Source of the DNA: Geranomyces variabilis
Taxonomy: Eukaryota > Chytridiomycota > Chytridiomycetes > Spizellomycetales > Powellomycetaceae
Direction of reading: 5' to 3'
Length of the DNA stretch: 64,000 nucleotides
Assembly: GCA_027603065.1 (NCBI GenBank)
Contig: JADGJP010000042.1
Location: 145,261-209,260 of the forward strand
Shown in pieces: positions 13,623 through 24,972 of this stretch. The position numbers and the translations under genes were made by a program. Under the pieces are notes generated by a model. That model worked only from the letters and a program-made list of their open reading frames with translations. It was not told where the DNA came from and did not search any database. Every line of letters starts with the position of its first letter. Position 1 is the first letter of the stretch.

Positions 13623-16600
13623 TCACTTCACAGCTTGAGGCCGCTGTGGAGACTGCGGTGAGTGATGCTGCCAGGGCCTTTGAAACGGCACGCCAGGTAA
13701 TTTTCGAACGATATCTGGCAAGCCCACATCTACTCTCGGCCTTGGCTTCTTGCCATGAATCGACTTCAAGTCCGGCATGTGGTCATCCAATCCATCGGCA
13801 CCCTCCTCGTCTTCCTCCTCGCCCGGGATGTCCGCCACCTCCTGCACCACGCGATTCTGCCCCGCCATATCTCGCACCTGGTCCATCACATCGTCAAGCT
13901 CCTTTTCGGTGACCAGCGACGTGCGGAGAAACACATCGACCTCGTCAGCAGTGCGGTTGGCCAGAATATGCGGATATGGTATCATGCGCGCTGACCCGGG
14001 TGCCGACACAGCTGCAGCCGCCGAAGCCGACCGCTCGTTGGACGGGTTTAGCGCATCACCGCTCGCGCCGGCGGCGGCGGCGTCGAGTACGGCAGCGAGG
14101 GGCGCAATCAAGCCGGTTGCTACAAGCGCTTTTTCTGCTTCCTTGCGGATTGCTTGGGACGGATCTGTCTCCATCAGGGTAAAAACAGCTTCCTGCAGCT
14201 CTTTGTTTTGCGCCAAGATGCCGAGCTTAAGAGCGGCCTCGATGGCTTCTGCTCGCACGGAGACGTGCGGCTCGTGATAGAGCGCACAGCGGAGAGCAGC
14301 ATGTACTTGTGGGTCTGTGTTTTGCAACACTCCAATTGCTGTCATGGCAAAAGTTTATTGGAAACTCGACACCTTCGTACGATCGTACTACTTGTTTTGC
14401 ACACATACCTTTTACCGCGTAAGCTCGCACTTGCCAAGCAAAATCACTGAATCGATCCAGCAATGCATTCAAGATTTGACGGTCGGACGCGCGAACAATA
14501 CAGGCTAACTAAAGCGAAATGCATGGGGATTCTCAGCACAACTGCCAGTACCGCCATATTCTCTAGTATCTTTGTACCTTGCAAGCCTCGACTCGTACGC
14601 TCGTAAACTCGTCCTTCAGGCAGCGGAGATACAGATCGAGTGCCGAAGGTTGCAACACGCACAGCTTTGTCAGCGATCGCAATGCGTCAATCCTTCTCAA
14701 AGGGTCCGGAGAGCCGAGCAAGCTGACAATCCAATCCAAGATAGTTCGGCCTTTACCAAGGCGCCCGAGGGACACGGCTGCACTATCCCGCACCTCCGCG
14801 CTCCAATCATTCCACATAAGATTAAGTAGCGCTTCAATGCAGGACTGAAGCAAGCGTGCGAGCGGCGATAGTTCCGGCGCTGCTGGCGTGACCGCTTCCA
14901 TCGCTCTCGTGCTTGGTCGAGAGCTTCCGTCGTCCGAAACGCGGTCGGAAGATGACACGGTGGTGCTTCGGTGACTCCCAGCGGTCGCCCCGCGAAGCTT
15001 TGCGGCTGCCTGCTCCTCTGCCGCCCATGCAGGTGCTAGCTTGTCTATCCACTGCTCAAGCAGCACGACCGCATCTTGTCTTACTCGCCAACTCAGACTA
15101 CCGCAGCAGGTAAGTATGCCGCTTAAAACCTGGTCTGCAAACTCAATGCCGAGTTCGCCAATTAGTCTGATTGCGTCCGCTCGGCGTCGCGCGTCAACCT
15201 CGCCCAGCGATTGTAGGAGCAGGCCGAGAACAACCGGCGTAATCTCGCGCTGACTCGCCAACGTCGTGGCGGCTAACCACTTATCCCCGCCGTTTCCGTC
15301 AGTGAGCATCTCTTCTAGAACTCGACGGAACGCGACAGCCTCCCAGCGTCCTAGCTGGCTTGGAACCGGCTCAAGCAGTCGAAAGACCCTGAACGCCTCA
15401 AACCGAAGCGCGTGGTCTTCTGACTCGTCACAAAGCGCAAGAAGCAGGACTTTGCACAACGCGGCATGCGCGGCCGTGCCTTTAGCGGGCGCGGATTGTA
15501 GTGCCACATAAGACGTGTTGAGAAAGTCATTGATGGCATGCCCCGCGGCCGTCCCAGCTGATTTGCCCTCGTCGGCTGCGGCAAGCCCATACTTTGGTTT
15601 GTAGCGCTCCGTGGCCACGCGTTTTACTTTGTAAGCCGGATAATATGTTAGGACTGTGGAATTGGTTCGGATGAAGGCGCACTGACGCTCTTCTTACATA
15701 AAATGATCAAGCGCACCAGCGAAAACTCGTTTGGCGGTACCGGTGCTGGCAGCGGGAAATTCGTCGGTACGGCCGCCCCCTTCTTCGACTTTCCTTCCAT
15801 CCGAAAAGACTTAGTAAGCGATCGCGGGTTGTTATATGCTCACGAGGGGAAACTGCCCACTAGATAGGTTTTTTTTTTACGTTGCAACTCACTTTGCTTA
15901 AGATCTGCATAAACTTTGCTCCAAAATCCAATGGATCCGCTGAATCCAAGGCGGCACCCGCTGCTCCAACTGTCGTCGGCTCTTCATCTCCGTCCTCGCC
16001 TCCATCAACCGAATCCTCCTCCTCCTTCATTTCACGCACATTTGGAATCACCAGCTCAATGCCCGCTGCCTTTGTCTGCGGCGTGACCGGAGCCGCCGCA
16101 GTGCTCGCAGAAATGGCGTCACTAACAGCTGCTTGCATCAGGCGACGGTATTCTTCAGGGTTGTATTTCCGCACGCGGGAGGTAGTCCTTCGGCCAGAGG
16201 ACGCTGTCGCTACAGAACTCTCCCCACGGTCATGCTCATCCGCAAGGGTCCATTTGGTACCCATCAGCGTAATGCGAAGTAGCGAATCAACGTTATGTGC
16301 GGTGGGGACCATGTGAGCAGGGTCAAACCCTTCGCGCGTAAGCTTTTTGAGAAATCTAACCGTGGATCGCGAAAGGGTTTGAGAGCTCTCCGGCGTAGCG
16401 GGCGTGGATGATGCTGTTGACGGGGCTGCGGGCGCTTCGGCGACTCCAGTGGACGCTTCGCGACTTGCGTATCGTGAGGCGCGGGAGCTGCGAGTCGCGG
16501 GGCGATCGGTAGGCGGCGTTGAATGTTGCGGTTCAGTCAAGTCGGCAAACCCTACAGAATGCTCGTGAGTGGAGCGGCGAATTGAGGGTCTGGCAAGCTC

Positions 16601-17446
16601 TTCACCGAGTCCTTCAGGACTGGTGTCCTTTTTATTCTGACTGAGGCGTACCCGCCGTAGGTCTTTGTCGCTTGACTCGTGAACACTGGTCGACCTGGTA
16701 TTCACAGAGCCACCACGCATGGGCGAGTCTGCTTCTCGTACGTCCGTAAGAGTCCCCGTTTCATTAATAAGAAGCTTAATTCTCGAAACCGCGCCCGAGA
16801 ACGGCCTTTCCATCCCCGGCGGGGGCATCACGCTCAGCCATTGACTTTTATGCAGACTATGTGAACCTTCTTTAGAGAGTGTCGACGGCTCCGGTCGGTT
16901 CAGTCCCAGTGGCTCCTCAAACAGCGCTTCCAAGCCATGTCCACGGTATTCCCCAACCTGAGCCCGCATGTGATCGTCGAAACGCAGTCGAAACTTGCCC
17001 GCCTCAACCGCTTGCTCGGCCTCGCGCTGCTTTCGGACCACAGCAAGCGCAGCCTCCAAATTCTCGAGCTCCGCTTTCTGGGTTTCAAACGCCGGTGGCA
17101 GCCGTGGCGGTTTGCGGACCGTTTTGCGGCGACTGGCCTGAATATATGGTTGGTCAATTGCGGCCGCCACAGGGTTGGTATGTTCCTTGGGCGCTTTCTG
17201 GCCCGCAGACCCTGGCTTCTCTGACGATGTCGTCGCGGCTGTGGCGTCACGAGCAAGCACTTGACGTTTGGAGTTTGTAACGAGCAGTGCTTTACGGTGT
17301 GGGCGGCGGTACTGTGGGCCTAGCTGTGGGTCTTCGCGCGGGTCGTGCACGACGATTCCTCGGTAACCGCGAGGCCCATCTGGGAATCGAGGGCCTGCTG
17401 TTCCAAGCTCGGCGTGCTTAGTTGGGGGAATAGATGTCTGCCACAT
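13623..17446 (-). CDS. HEAT-repeat protein, HEATR4-like
   Basis: Multi-exon gene. The N-terminal exon (down to about 15893) encodes some 500 mostly disordered residues plus a coiled stretch (ETQKAELENLEAALAVVRKQ). Two small exons follow, then an exon from about 15610 to 14563 beginning KRVATERYKPKYGL. HEAT repeats are visible as SWRVRQDAVVLLEQW, SAEVRDSAAVSLGRLG, DPLRRIDALRSLTKL, TSVRVEACK, WQVRAYAVKAIGVL, VSVRAEAIEAALKLGI and AIRKEAEKALVATGLI. The C-terminus is acidic. The repeat order resembles animal HEATR4, a protein found in ciliated organisms, but I hold that name only tentatively. The long reading frame upstream of 17446 opens with GTG after a stop, so the first ATG (MWQTSIPP) is used. 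Confidence 0.6.
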
Positions 17447-17608
17447 TGTCGCATGTAGTGAAGTGCAGCCAGAGTCAGGACGACCGATGATGGCTCTTCT
17501 GCTGTCGGATTTTCTGCCGACAGCTGCGTCAGCCACGAGCTAAGCCACCTGGTCGACAGTCTTTGCTGCGCACTTGCCCGGACAGGCAGGCGGGGGCAAT
17601 CCGCGACC
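17447..17608. promoter_or_regulatory. shared divergent promoter region, HEATR4-like / CCDC112-like
   Basis: Only 162 bp separate the two start codons, so both genes must be driven from this stretch, unless the minus gene has a further upstream exon. No TATA box is seen; the stretch is GC-rich. I did not find a convincing RFX X-box palindrome by eye. Confidence 0.45.
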
Positions 17609-20308
17609 ATGCTGTCCGTTCTGTCTCCAGACTCCCCAACGACGAGTCGGCCAACCTCCCCGCTTCACGGTTCCACGAAGAAAAATGCGGTTTATTGCGA
17701 GAAACTTTCAACGACCGACGCAGGTCAGCTCGATTACGCGTCAGACTTTGAATCTTGGTCCGGGTCCGACAGCCGTTCGAGCCGCCAATCATGCAGTGCC
17801 AAAAACTCGGAGTCCGAGTCAGAATGCAGTACCTTAACGGAAAACACCTGTGCGCAGGATGAGGGCACAGTCAAGGCGAACGATCAGGAAACAATTTACC
17901 GGATGATTGCAGAGCTCGGCACAATAGAGCAATCACTCGCAGAGGCGAGGGCTCAAGAAGAGCGTGACGCTGAGGAGGACAGCTTGGAGAAGCAAAGCTC
18001 ACGGCTGGATTTGCCTGCTTGTGGCGATGACCTTGCGCCGCCGGAAGAGGTCCACAAGTCCTTCATTCCAATCCGACAGCGCAGGCCGTTGCGCGATGTC
18101 ACTGCTGTCGAAACACTACTTGTTCCAAAAAACGACGTAGCTAAGCATGCCACCCTGCAGGAAAAGGCTGTTAGAGAGCTTTTAGACGATATTCACAAAG
18201 ACCAAAGCGCGTAAGTGTGCAATGGCCGGCTGCAATGTGGATGGTATTCCCTCAAACGAGCTGCGTTCCATTCCCAGCGCACACGCAGCCGAGCGGCAAT
18301 TGCACATGATCATGTGCCGCCCCAATATCCGGGCTGAAATGGAACCCGTAGTCCAAGATTTGCATAAGAGCAACGCTGAGCTATCGACCGAAAGTAAGTC
18401 TCCTTCGTCGCCAGGAGAACGTGTTGCTTTTATGTAAACACTAATTCTTGCACACAGCACGACAACAAGTTGAACATCTCTCGCAGCTGAAAGCCATGGT
18501 GAAGCAGTTCTGGGTTTATATTAATTATCCCAAGCCTGGACAGGCTTGTAAGTTGACAGAGATATATGCCCGCAATGGCTGCCCATTCTGACAGAGAAAT
18601 CTACAGATATATCCACTGTTCAAAGCCTCATGGAGACGATTGAGAGTCACCTCATGATTCAAAAAACCGCTTCTTGCGAAACGTAGGTAGCAACCTTTCA
18701 TCCGCTCAGAGAGCTCTTGTTTCGTGAAAGTTCACCCAATTCCAGCCTCGAAACTCTCGTGCAGCAGCAAAACAAGCTGACCAGCGAGTTGACAGCCTTC
18801 CAAGAACATATGGCCGGGTGGGACCAAATCCCTGCGGACCAGCCTTCATCAGTCAATCACGCGGTAAAACCATTATCAGAACGAGCGCCGTCTGCTCGCG
18901 TAATGGTGGCCGATGACGGGTCCCTTCTCCCAGAGATCATTGCCTACCAAGTATATATCATCATTGCAGTACACCTTGGGTATCGGTGTCCACACTGACG
19001 TTATCTCCGCAATTCAGAACTTTGTTGCGCGGCATGGTCGTTTTGGTGGATGGGAAGAGTTTGCACACCGCGCATTTCTCCGCTTGCGCGAAAAACATGG
19101 CCCAGCAACAACAGACAATTTTCTTCGAGCGGTGGTTGCGCGGATACCAGGGATCGGCTTGGCTGAAGCTGCGAGCCACGCAGCATGGCATGAGAGCTTC
19201 TTACGGCTGACGGAAGCGCGGAAACGTGCAATCGGAAAGTGGAAGACACGGAAGGCTGTAAGCAGAATACAACCAACCTTCGCTGCCTATGTCATTGGCA
19301 GCTATTTGAGTGCGCAATCTATACCTCACAGGTCGCAGCTGAAGACCACGAAAGAGACATGGAAGCACACGAAACGGCTATCAAAAAATCTGACGCCAAG
19401 AAACAGGCAATACACGTTGACCGGGATGCGCAAAGGCGCGGATTGGAAGCATGGAAGGTAAGATGCGTATGAAAGAGACCATTTTCGTACAGCCCTGTTT
19501 TTTTTTTAATTCTATGGTTGAACCTGTATTCCCCTATCAGGAGCAAAAACGAGCTGAAGAGGTTGCATTTGAACAGCAGCAGGCTGCTGAAGCTGCCGCA
19601 AAGAAATCCCACGAAGCCCGCAATCGAGATCATCACGTAATATACTGTTTACCTTTCTCCTTCACGAGTAGCAAACTGACTGTGAGGTTTGTCCCAGCGG
19701 ATGCTTCGTGAACGCGTCAAAGACTACCAGCAGAAGCGAGAAGCCCGCGAGCTCCTCAACCAAAAAATTAAACAGGAAGCTGAGCAGCGCGAAAAGGATC
19801 TACATAACAAGATTGCTCAAGAGGACCGTAAAAGACTCGCAGAGAAGGTAGACTTGAATTTGTCTCACGTTGCGCAGGCGACCGACTCATGTCAATGGCC
19901 TGCTGCAGAACTTTGCAATCGCGCAGAAAAGACGCATGGCAGAAGCGGAAAGAGCGCAGGCCACCGAGCAAAAAGAACGTCGGCTCGATGCAATTCGCAA
20001 ACAGGTAGGCTTTGCTGCATCATAATACGACTGCATACGTGCGGGTTGCCTGGAACTAACGCGTCTCCACTCAAAAGGTAGAAGTGCATGCGTCGCGTGA
20101 TCCATCACGGATCCTGCGACCGACAGAGTCATTCCAGATCAAAGTTGACAGCCCATCTCATGACCCATCTGAAACCGTAAAAAGTTTGTTTCGAACGAAT
20201 CCGATACCCAAAAGGTATGCGACCGTGTGGACCAACCTGGTAAGCTGCTGACCGTTGACCAGATATTCGCTTTACAGACAGGTGCCCCGCTGGCGGCGAG
20301 AAATGTAG
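17609..20308 (+). CDS. CCDC112-like coiled-coil protein (centriolar satellite / ciliary family)
   Basis: CCDC112 and relatives are centriolar-satellite coiled-coil proteins. The first exon (17609-18211) codes an acidic N-terminus with a coiled region (MIAELGTIEQSLAEARAQEE). About ten further exons are needed. Diagnostic segments in the middle are NFVARHGRFGGWEEFAHRAF, LREKHGPATTDNFL, RIPGIGLAEAASHAAWHESF and ARKRAIGKWKTRK, matching the GGW..HR.FL / ..LPG / ..H..W...F..L...KK.AI..WK pattern of CCDC112. Then come heptad-rich exons such as KRAEEVAFEQQQAAEAA and RMLRERVKDYQQKREARELL. The last exon reads RQVPRWRREM and stops at 20308, like the PxRAxPxWRQ ends of this family. The gene below it ends tail to tail 31 bp away. 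Confidence 0.75.
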
Positions 20309-20339
20309 AAAAATGTATATATATATATGTCATTCATAT

Positions 20340-21365
20340 CTATCTCCATGCACGCTTTAAAGATGTCATTTGGGTTGGTAGCACCGCGCTTCTTGGCTTT
20401 CCGCTCGATTTTGCACTCGGCCGAGGTCTTGAAACCGCGGCACTGACAGCCGGCCTGGCTGGCGCCCTGTCTTTTGCGCTGCCATTGCCCCTGGCAGCCC
20501 GCAGTGTTTCCGCGGCATCGGATAGCGATGCATCCAAGTCGGCCATGTATGTTTTGACCATTTGCTTCAGCTCATCTTCCAAATGAGGCAACCCAGCAAC
20601 TTGGACAGACCCCGGCGACCTGGAGCGCGAACGTGTAGAGGAGGGCGTGAGGCGGCGGACAGGGCTTGCCGATGTCGGATGATATTGCATGGTGTCGCTA
20701 TGTCGGTCAGGCCGGCGTGTGGGTGACACTCCCCGGCGAAACGGTGGAACTGGTGAAAGCGACGGGTTGCAGACGTTTGTCGTGCCAAGGAGACTGGAGA
20801 CCTCGTCGGACACTCCATCTAAAGCTAATCGAATACCTTCCAAGTGCGTTGCCATTTTTGCAGCGTTTTCTGAATGTGATGCTGCAAAGGTGCTTCCCGG
20901 CCTCATTTTTGTGGATAGAGAGGTATCTGCCTGGTTGCAATCATAGTCAGTATCCATTTGTTCTCATCTATACACGTCCCTGGAAACCTACCGCGCGCGC
21001 TAGTGGCCGCGGCGGCGAGCGGCCGAGTCCTGGCGGCGCGATTGTCGGGTCAAGGTAATTTTTCGGTACCGCATAATGATTCCGCAGCTTTGTCCATGTG
21101 CTTTCCACTTCCACTGGTTGTTCTGGTCGTCGGGACGGGCTATTCATCACAAGGATTGGGTGAGGTGTGTTTAAAATTTTGGGTGGAACGCGTTCAAACT
21201 GTTTTTTTTCGACAGCGAAGGAGCCGTCGACGTACAACCCAAGGCGGCGCTGTAATTTCGCATTTGACAAAATATTGCGCGGAACTGAAGCAATCGTTCA
21301 ATTGCCACACTGCAGTTTACGTCGCCAAGCCAATCCGATTTTACTCGAGTTGTTTCGCAAAACAT
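20340..21365 (-). CDS. uncharacterised disordered protein
   Basis: Not recognised. Three exons are proposed. A short first exon beginning MFCETTRVKSDWLGD (ATG at 21365) is joined by an intron of about 75 nt to RRLGLYVDGSFAVEKKQFER. A GTAGGT...CCAG intron then joins ARA to ADTSLSTKMRPG. The N-terminal third (residues 15-100) has ordered composition, with VPPKILNTPHPIL and STWTKLRNHYAVPKNYLDP. The rest is Ser/Arg/Pro-rich (SPTRRPDRHSD, SSTRSRSRSPGS) with one predicted helix, LEDELKQMVKTYMADLDASL. The second exon alone would start with TTG, which is why the upstream exon is preferred. It lies next to the ciliary CCDC112-like gene, but no shared function can be claimed. Confidence 0.5.
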
Positions 21366-22079
21366 TTTTTATGCTACTCTTTAATATGTGTGCTGCGACC
21401 GCTGTTACCATTTTGCTGTGGCTGCACGAGTTACAGGCTGTGCCGCGAATTTGTGCGCTCTAGCTGCGGCCAGCCCGCCGAAATCCGTGATCCTACGTGT
21501 ATACAGCCAGTGGACAAAAGTATGAGACCCCCTATATATAGCATGTATTCAAAAGCGAGTGCACTGCGCGGCGAGCTAGTGAAGGGGACTATATATAGGG
21601 TCTCATACTTTTGTCCACTGGCGGTACAGCCCCCCCTTTGAGCAACACCTTCAGCAGTACCATGCGCTGAGGCACCTCTTGTGGCAACACCTTCAGCCGC
21701 TCGCGACAATAGTGGGGCACAGCAGCTGTGCCATGCTCCGAGCCTCCGATTGACCTTCCCGTGTCCCTTGTCGCGCGCCGCGGAGTGCACATATACCTAT
21801 AACATCTCTGCAGCCAGACATCGCCCCCTTATACATCCTGAGAGCGCATTGTAGCCTACATTTCTGTGCATCTAGGGCTCAAAGGATTTGTGGTTTAAAG
21901 GTTAACTGAATACCTCGTTTGTGTCAAATTGTGTGGTTATCAGCGGCGACATTTTCCCGCGCTCCTGTCTGCGCCGCACGCGTTTCGCGCGCTTTTCCGA
22001 CAGCGCCAGCGCATCACCGCATGGCTTTTGTCGCCCAGTCGGCTCACCAGCAGGTGGTTGGTTTTTTTTTGCTACGTGA
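21366..22079. other. intergenic region with MITE-like element
   Basis: About 0.7 kb between divergent genes. It contains the inverted-repeat element at 21507-21621, followed by a stretch with two copies of AACACCTTCAGC (near 21643 and 21688) that may be older repeat debris. No protein-like ORF is seen. Confidence 0.5.
21507..21621. mobile_element. MITE-like element with about 33-bp terminal inverted repeats
   Basis: The left end CCAGTGGACAAAAGTATGAG, continuing ACCCCCTATATATA, is mirrored by the right end TATATAGGGTCTCATACTTT followed by TGTCCACTGG. The two arms (21507-21540 and 21588-21621) are near-perfect inverted repeats around a 47-bp non-coding core. CAGTGG.CAAAAGTATGAGACC resembles Tc1/mariner-type termini. 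A TA or longer target-site duplication is not certain: the flanks are TACAG and GGTACAG. Too short to code for transposase, so it is probably non-autonomous. Confidence 0.75.
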
Positions 22080-22089
22080 TATAAAAAGG
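22080..22089 (+). promoter_or_regulatory. TATA box
   Basis: TATAAAAAGG lies 65-74 bp upstream of the ATG at 22154. That is a suitable distance for a short 5' leader in this compact genome. Confidence 0.55.
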
Positions 22090-22153
22090 GAGGTTCTGAA
22101 AAGAGAGCCCCATCTCCCTTCCATCGGATCCAATTTTTACGAGCCAACCAGTC

Positions 22154-23184
22154 ATGACCATGTGCATCCTGTCGTTTGACGAGTTCCTGGTGAAGGCCAA
22201 AGCGTTCAGCAGCTGCCTGGCGGCTCGGCCGTCCGTGGTCAACCTGAGCGCTGTTCTTGGCAAGCCGGATGTTATCACTGAGTACCTCAAGTTCTTGTAT
22301 ATTAAGTACCACTGCAATGACTGGTAAGTGCCAAGCGTGTTCCAGTAATGAAGGGTGCGTGTCTAGACGCTGACAACACTGTATACTGCACCTTTGTCCT
22401 TCATAGGAATGCAAACATCTTTTCGCCCTCGCAGATTATTGACGAGGTCTGGCATCTTCACATTTTGGACACCCGTAACTACCACAAGGACATTGTCGCC
22501 CTCTGCGGCCATGCGGTCGAGCACAACCCTGAGGGGCCTTACGATGCTGAACAGCAAGAGGTGCGCTACGCCGCCACCGTCGCCGTGTACCACGGCCTCT
22601 TTGGCTGCGTGCCCGACTCTGCTCGCGTGATCTGGCCCCTGGCATCTGCTCGCCGCGGCTTCGAACACCTCAAGCTCGACCGCCACGTCCACGAGAGCCA
22701 CATGCGTCAGCACAGTGCGTCCCACTCGCACCACAGCGTTGCTTCAGAGCACCAAGAGTACCGCTACCAAGAGCAGCGCACTCACGAGCAGCGTACCCAC
22801 GAGCAGCACGCACACGACATCAGGGTCGACACGCCTCCCGCGTCGCCTCCGCCGGGCGCCGCGATTGCCAAGGCTGCTGAGAGCACTCACGCTGTTGTCC
22901 CTCCCTGCGCACCCGCTCCCAAGCCCGTCAAGAAGGCGCCGCGTCTTATTACTGTGTCGTTCCGCACCCACACTGGCCGCTGCTTTGACGTTCGTTTGTT
23001 CAACAACGCGACCGTGGAGCAGATGAAGGAGCTTGTTCACGAGGAGTTTGGCACTTCGCCCGAGCAGCAGAGGATTCTGTTCGAAGCCAAGCACCTGGAG
23101 GATGACCGCCCGCTTACCGACTACGGAATCGGAGAAGGGGCAGAGATGCTGCTGTTTACCAAGCTTAGACAGACTTGCTGCTAA
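22154..23184 (+). CDS. GRDP-like (DUF1399-type) protein with C-terminal ubiquitin-like domain
   Basis: Exons 22154-22323 and 22407-23184 give 315 aa. The N-terminal half has the pattern seen in glycine-rich-domain-like proteins: YLKFLYIKYHCNDW, then FSPSQIIDEVWHLHILDTRN, LCGHAVEHNPEGPY and RYAATVAVYHGLFG. A His/Gln/Glu-rich low-complexity linker follows (residues about 180-225, with repeated EQRTHEQ). The C-terminal 80 residues form a ubiquitin-like domain: LITVSFRTHTGRCFDVRL, ATVEQMKELVHEEFG, QQRILFEAKHLEDDRPLTDY and AEMLLFTKL. It ends RQTCC with no terminal diglycine, so it should not be conjugated. Codon use is strongly biased towards C-ending codons, suggesting high expression, and a TATA box is present. 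Function unknown. Confidence 0.7.
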
Positions 23185-23375
23185 GAATCGGCCCAAGGCG
23201 TACAATCTCGCTTTAGCAGATTTAGGATTTTAGAACACTCACTTTTCGTAGTTCACCATTTCACATTCACATAAAGTAATGAGACTCCATTTATCAGACC
23301 CACAGCAAAATTGTTTCTATTCTTCAAAGGTTGTGTAAATATGTACAAGAGTTACAGAAAAGAGCTTTTCATGTT

Positions 23376-23906
23376 TCAAAATGAGCACCGAGCTTGAAAG
23401 TGGAAGCAGCTCCGCTCGCCACTGCACCCACGCTCCCAGCCTCCGTTGAGTCCTTCCTTGCGCACGTAGAGGCGCTGGTGAATTACGCCCTTGGCTGCGA
23501 CCCACTTTCCCACAATGTGGTTGGGGCGTGTGTGGTCCACAATCCGGCGAACAAGCAGAAACTTGCCGACTTCCAGCTCGGCGTAGGCGTCCAGCAAAGA
23601 TTTGCGACGAGCCAAGTCCGGCTCTGTATACAGCGTGGGGACAGCAAGGTTCAATTTGCGAGACAGGGCGAGTTGTGCCATTTTGAACCGCCGGTAGGTG
23701 GGATTGAACCAGCGCCAGTGGCGAGCGAGGAGGAGCGACGAGGCGGTGAGTGGATCGCAGAAGCAGGCAATCTCGCACCAGAGCTCGTTGGGAAGAGCAG
23801 GCAAGCAAGCAGTAGTAGTAGTAGTAGCAAGAGCAGTGGTAGTGGGCGAGGAGGGCATGTTGACGAGAGAGCGACGGGAGGGTTTGGCGAGAGCAGCCGG
23901 CGGCAT
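23376..23906 (-). CDS. F-box-like protein
   Basis: Single-exon protein of about 176 aa if the ATG at 23906 (MPPAALAKP) is used; the open frame extends upstream only to a GTG. After a Ser/Thr-rich start, residues 30-60 read PALPNELWCEIACFCDPLTA, matching the LP.EL...I..FL.P.. start of an F-box. The remainder is basic with helices and WVAAKGVIHQRLYVR. F-box proteins couple substrates to SCF ubiquitin ligases, but the domain match is limited to this segment and no substrate domain is recognised. Confidence 0.5.
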   Translation of the reverse strand: MPPAALAKPSRRSLVNMPSSPTTTALATTTTTACLPALPNELWCEIACFCDPLTASSLLLARHWRWFNPTYRRFKMAQLALSRKLNLAVPTLYTEPDLARRKSLLDAYAELEVGKFLLVRRIVDHTRPNHIVGKWVAAKGVIHQRLYVRKEGLNGGWERGCSGERSCFHFQARCSF

Positions 23907-24234
23907 GAGGGGGTTTTGCACCTGTCTAGAGCCAATCACAGCGCGTGGCTTGGGCCTCTCTAATTGAGCCGTTTCACTCGTCTCCCTCCACCGCGCACCC
24001 AGAGACAGCGTCCAGCGCCCATAGTAAGCTGGCCGAGGTTCAGCAGCAGCAACGATACGCAGGCAAGCAAAGCCGAACTGACCGAGGCGGCTGTGAAAAG
24101 TGTAGTAATAACTGGTTGAGGGGGAGGGCAGGGAAAGTTATTAGTCATACGATAGTGCTTCGCCATCATGTGTGTGAAGCGGCCAACACGCTCTGCGTGT
24201 CCCGTTCCAAGGCCATCGTGCACTCCTTTCCACA

Positions 24235-24972
24235 ATGACGGCCGACCTACCAACCGTCCTCTTCGTCCACGGCGCCTGGCACAGCCCCGGATGCTGGGAT
24301 ACTGTACGCGGAATCCTCGCCGCGCGCAATATTACTTCTCACGCCGCCGCCAACAGCTCCGCCGGAAATGACCCTCATTTTCTGACCCACATGTATGCCG
24401 ATTCCGAAAACGTCACGCGGACACTCGCCGACCTCTCTTCGCGCGAGGTCGTGTTAGTGGGCCATAGTTACGGCGGCTGTATAATCACGGACGCCAGCGC
24501 TGCTGCTGCAAACGTCAAGCGCCTCGTCTATCTCGCCGCAGTTGTCCCGTGTGCCGGCCAGTCGCTGATGGCCTTTTCGGCGGAAGAAAGTCAACAAGGC
24601 CGGGAAGTGTTTTTCGAAACGAACGAGGAGGCAGGGTACTGCTCTGTCAAGCCGGAGTTGGCGGTTCCTATCTTTTATGCGGACGTGGAACCCAAGCTTG
24701 CGCAGGCGGCAGCGGCTGGCCTCAAGCTACAGGGGCTGGCGGGTTTCGGACAGCCGGTGCGAGCGGTTGCCCACACCAACAAGCCTGCCACGTATATAGT
24801 TGCGACCAATGATCAGTGTGTCCCGGTGGAAACGCAGCGGCGCTGGGCCGGGGCCGCAGGAATCACCGATCTTGTTGAGATTCCCAGCGGTCATTCGCCC
24901 TTTTATTCCCACCCGGAGTTACTGGCTGATGTCCTGGAGAAGATCGTGAAGGACGTTGCTACTAGAAATTAA
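24235..24972 (+). CDS. alpha/beta hydrolase (esterase-like)
   Basis: Intronless, 245 aa. Oxyanion-hole region VLFVHGAWHSPGCWD at residues 8-22; nucleophile elbow GHSYGG around residues 78-83; probable acid Asp in VATNDQCVP; catalytic His in PSGHSPFYSHPELL near the C-terminus. The set and spacing fit the small cytosolic family related to EstC and plant methylesterase/hydroxynitrile-lyase proteins. The substrate is unknown. No signal peptide or membrane segment. Confidence 0.88.
   Translation: MTADLPTVLFVHGAWHSPGCWDTVRGILAARNITSHAAANSSAGNDPHFLTHMYADSENVTRTLADLSSREVVLVGHSYGGCIITDASAAAANVKRLVYLAAVVPCAGQSLMAFSAEESQQGREVFFETNEEAGYCSVKPELAVPIFYADVEPKLAQAAAAGLKLQGLAGFGQPVRAVAHTNKPATYIVATNDQCVPVETQRRWAGAAGITDLVEIPSGHSPFYSHPELLADVLEKIVKDVATRN

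Noticed and set aside
17447-17536. N-terminal extension MADAAVGRKSD for the HEATR4-like protein
   Set aside because: The first codon is GTG, directly preceded within two codons by an in-frame stop; the first ATG is at 17446.
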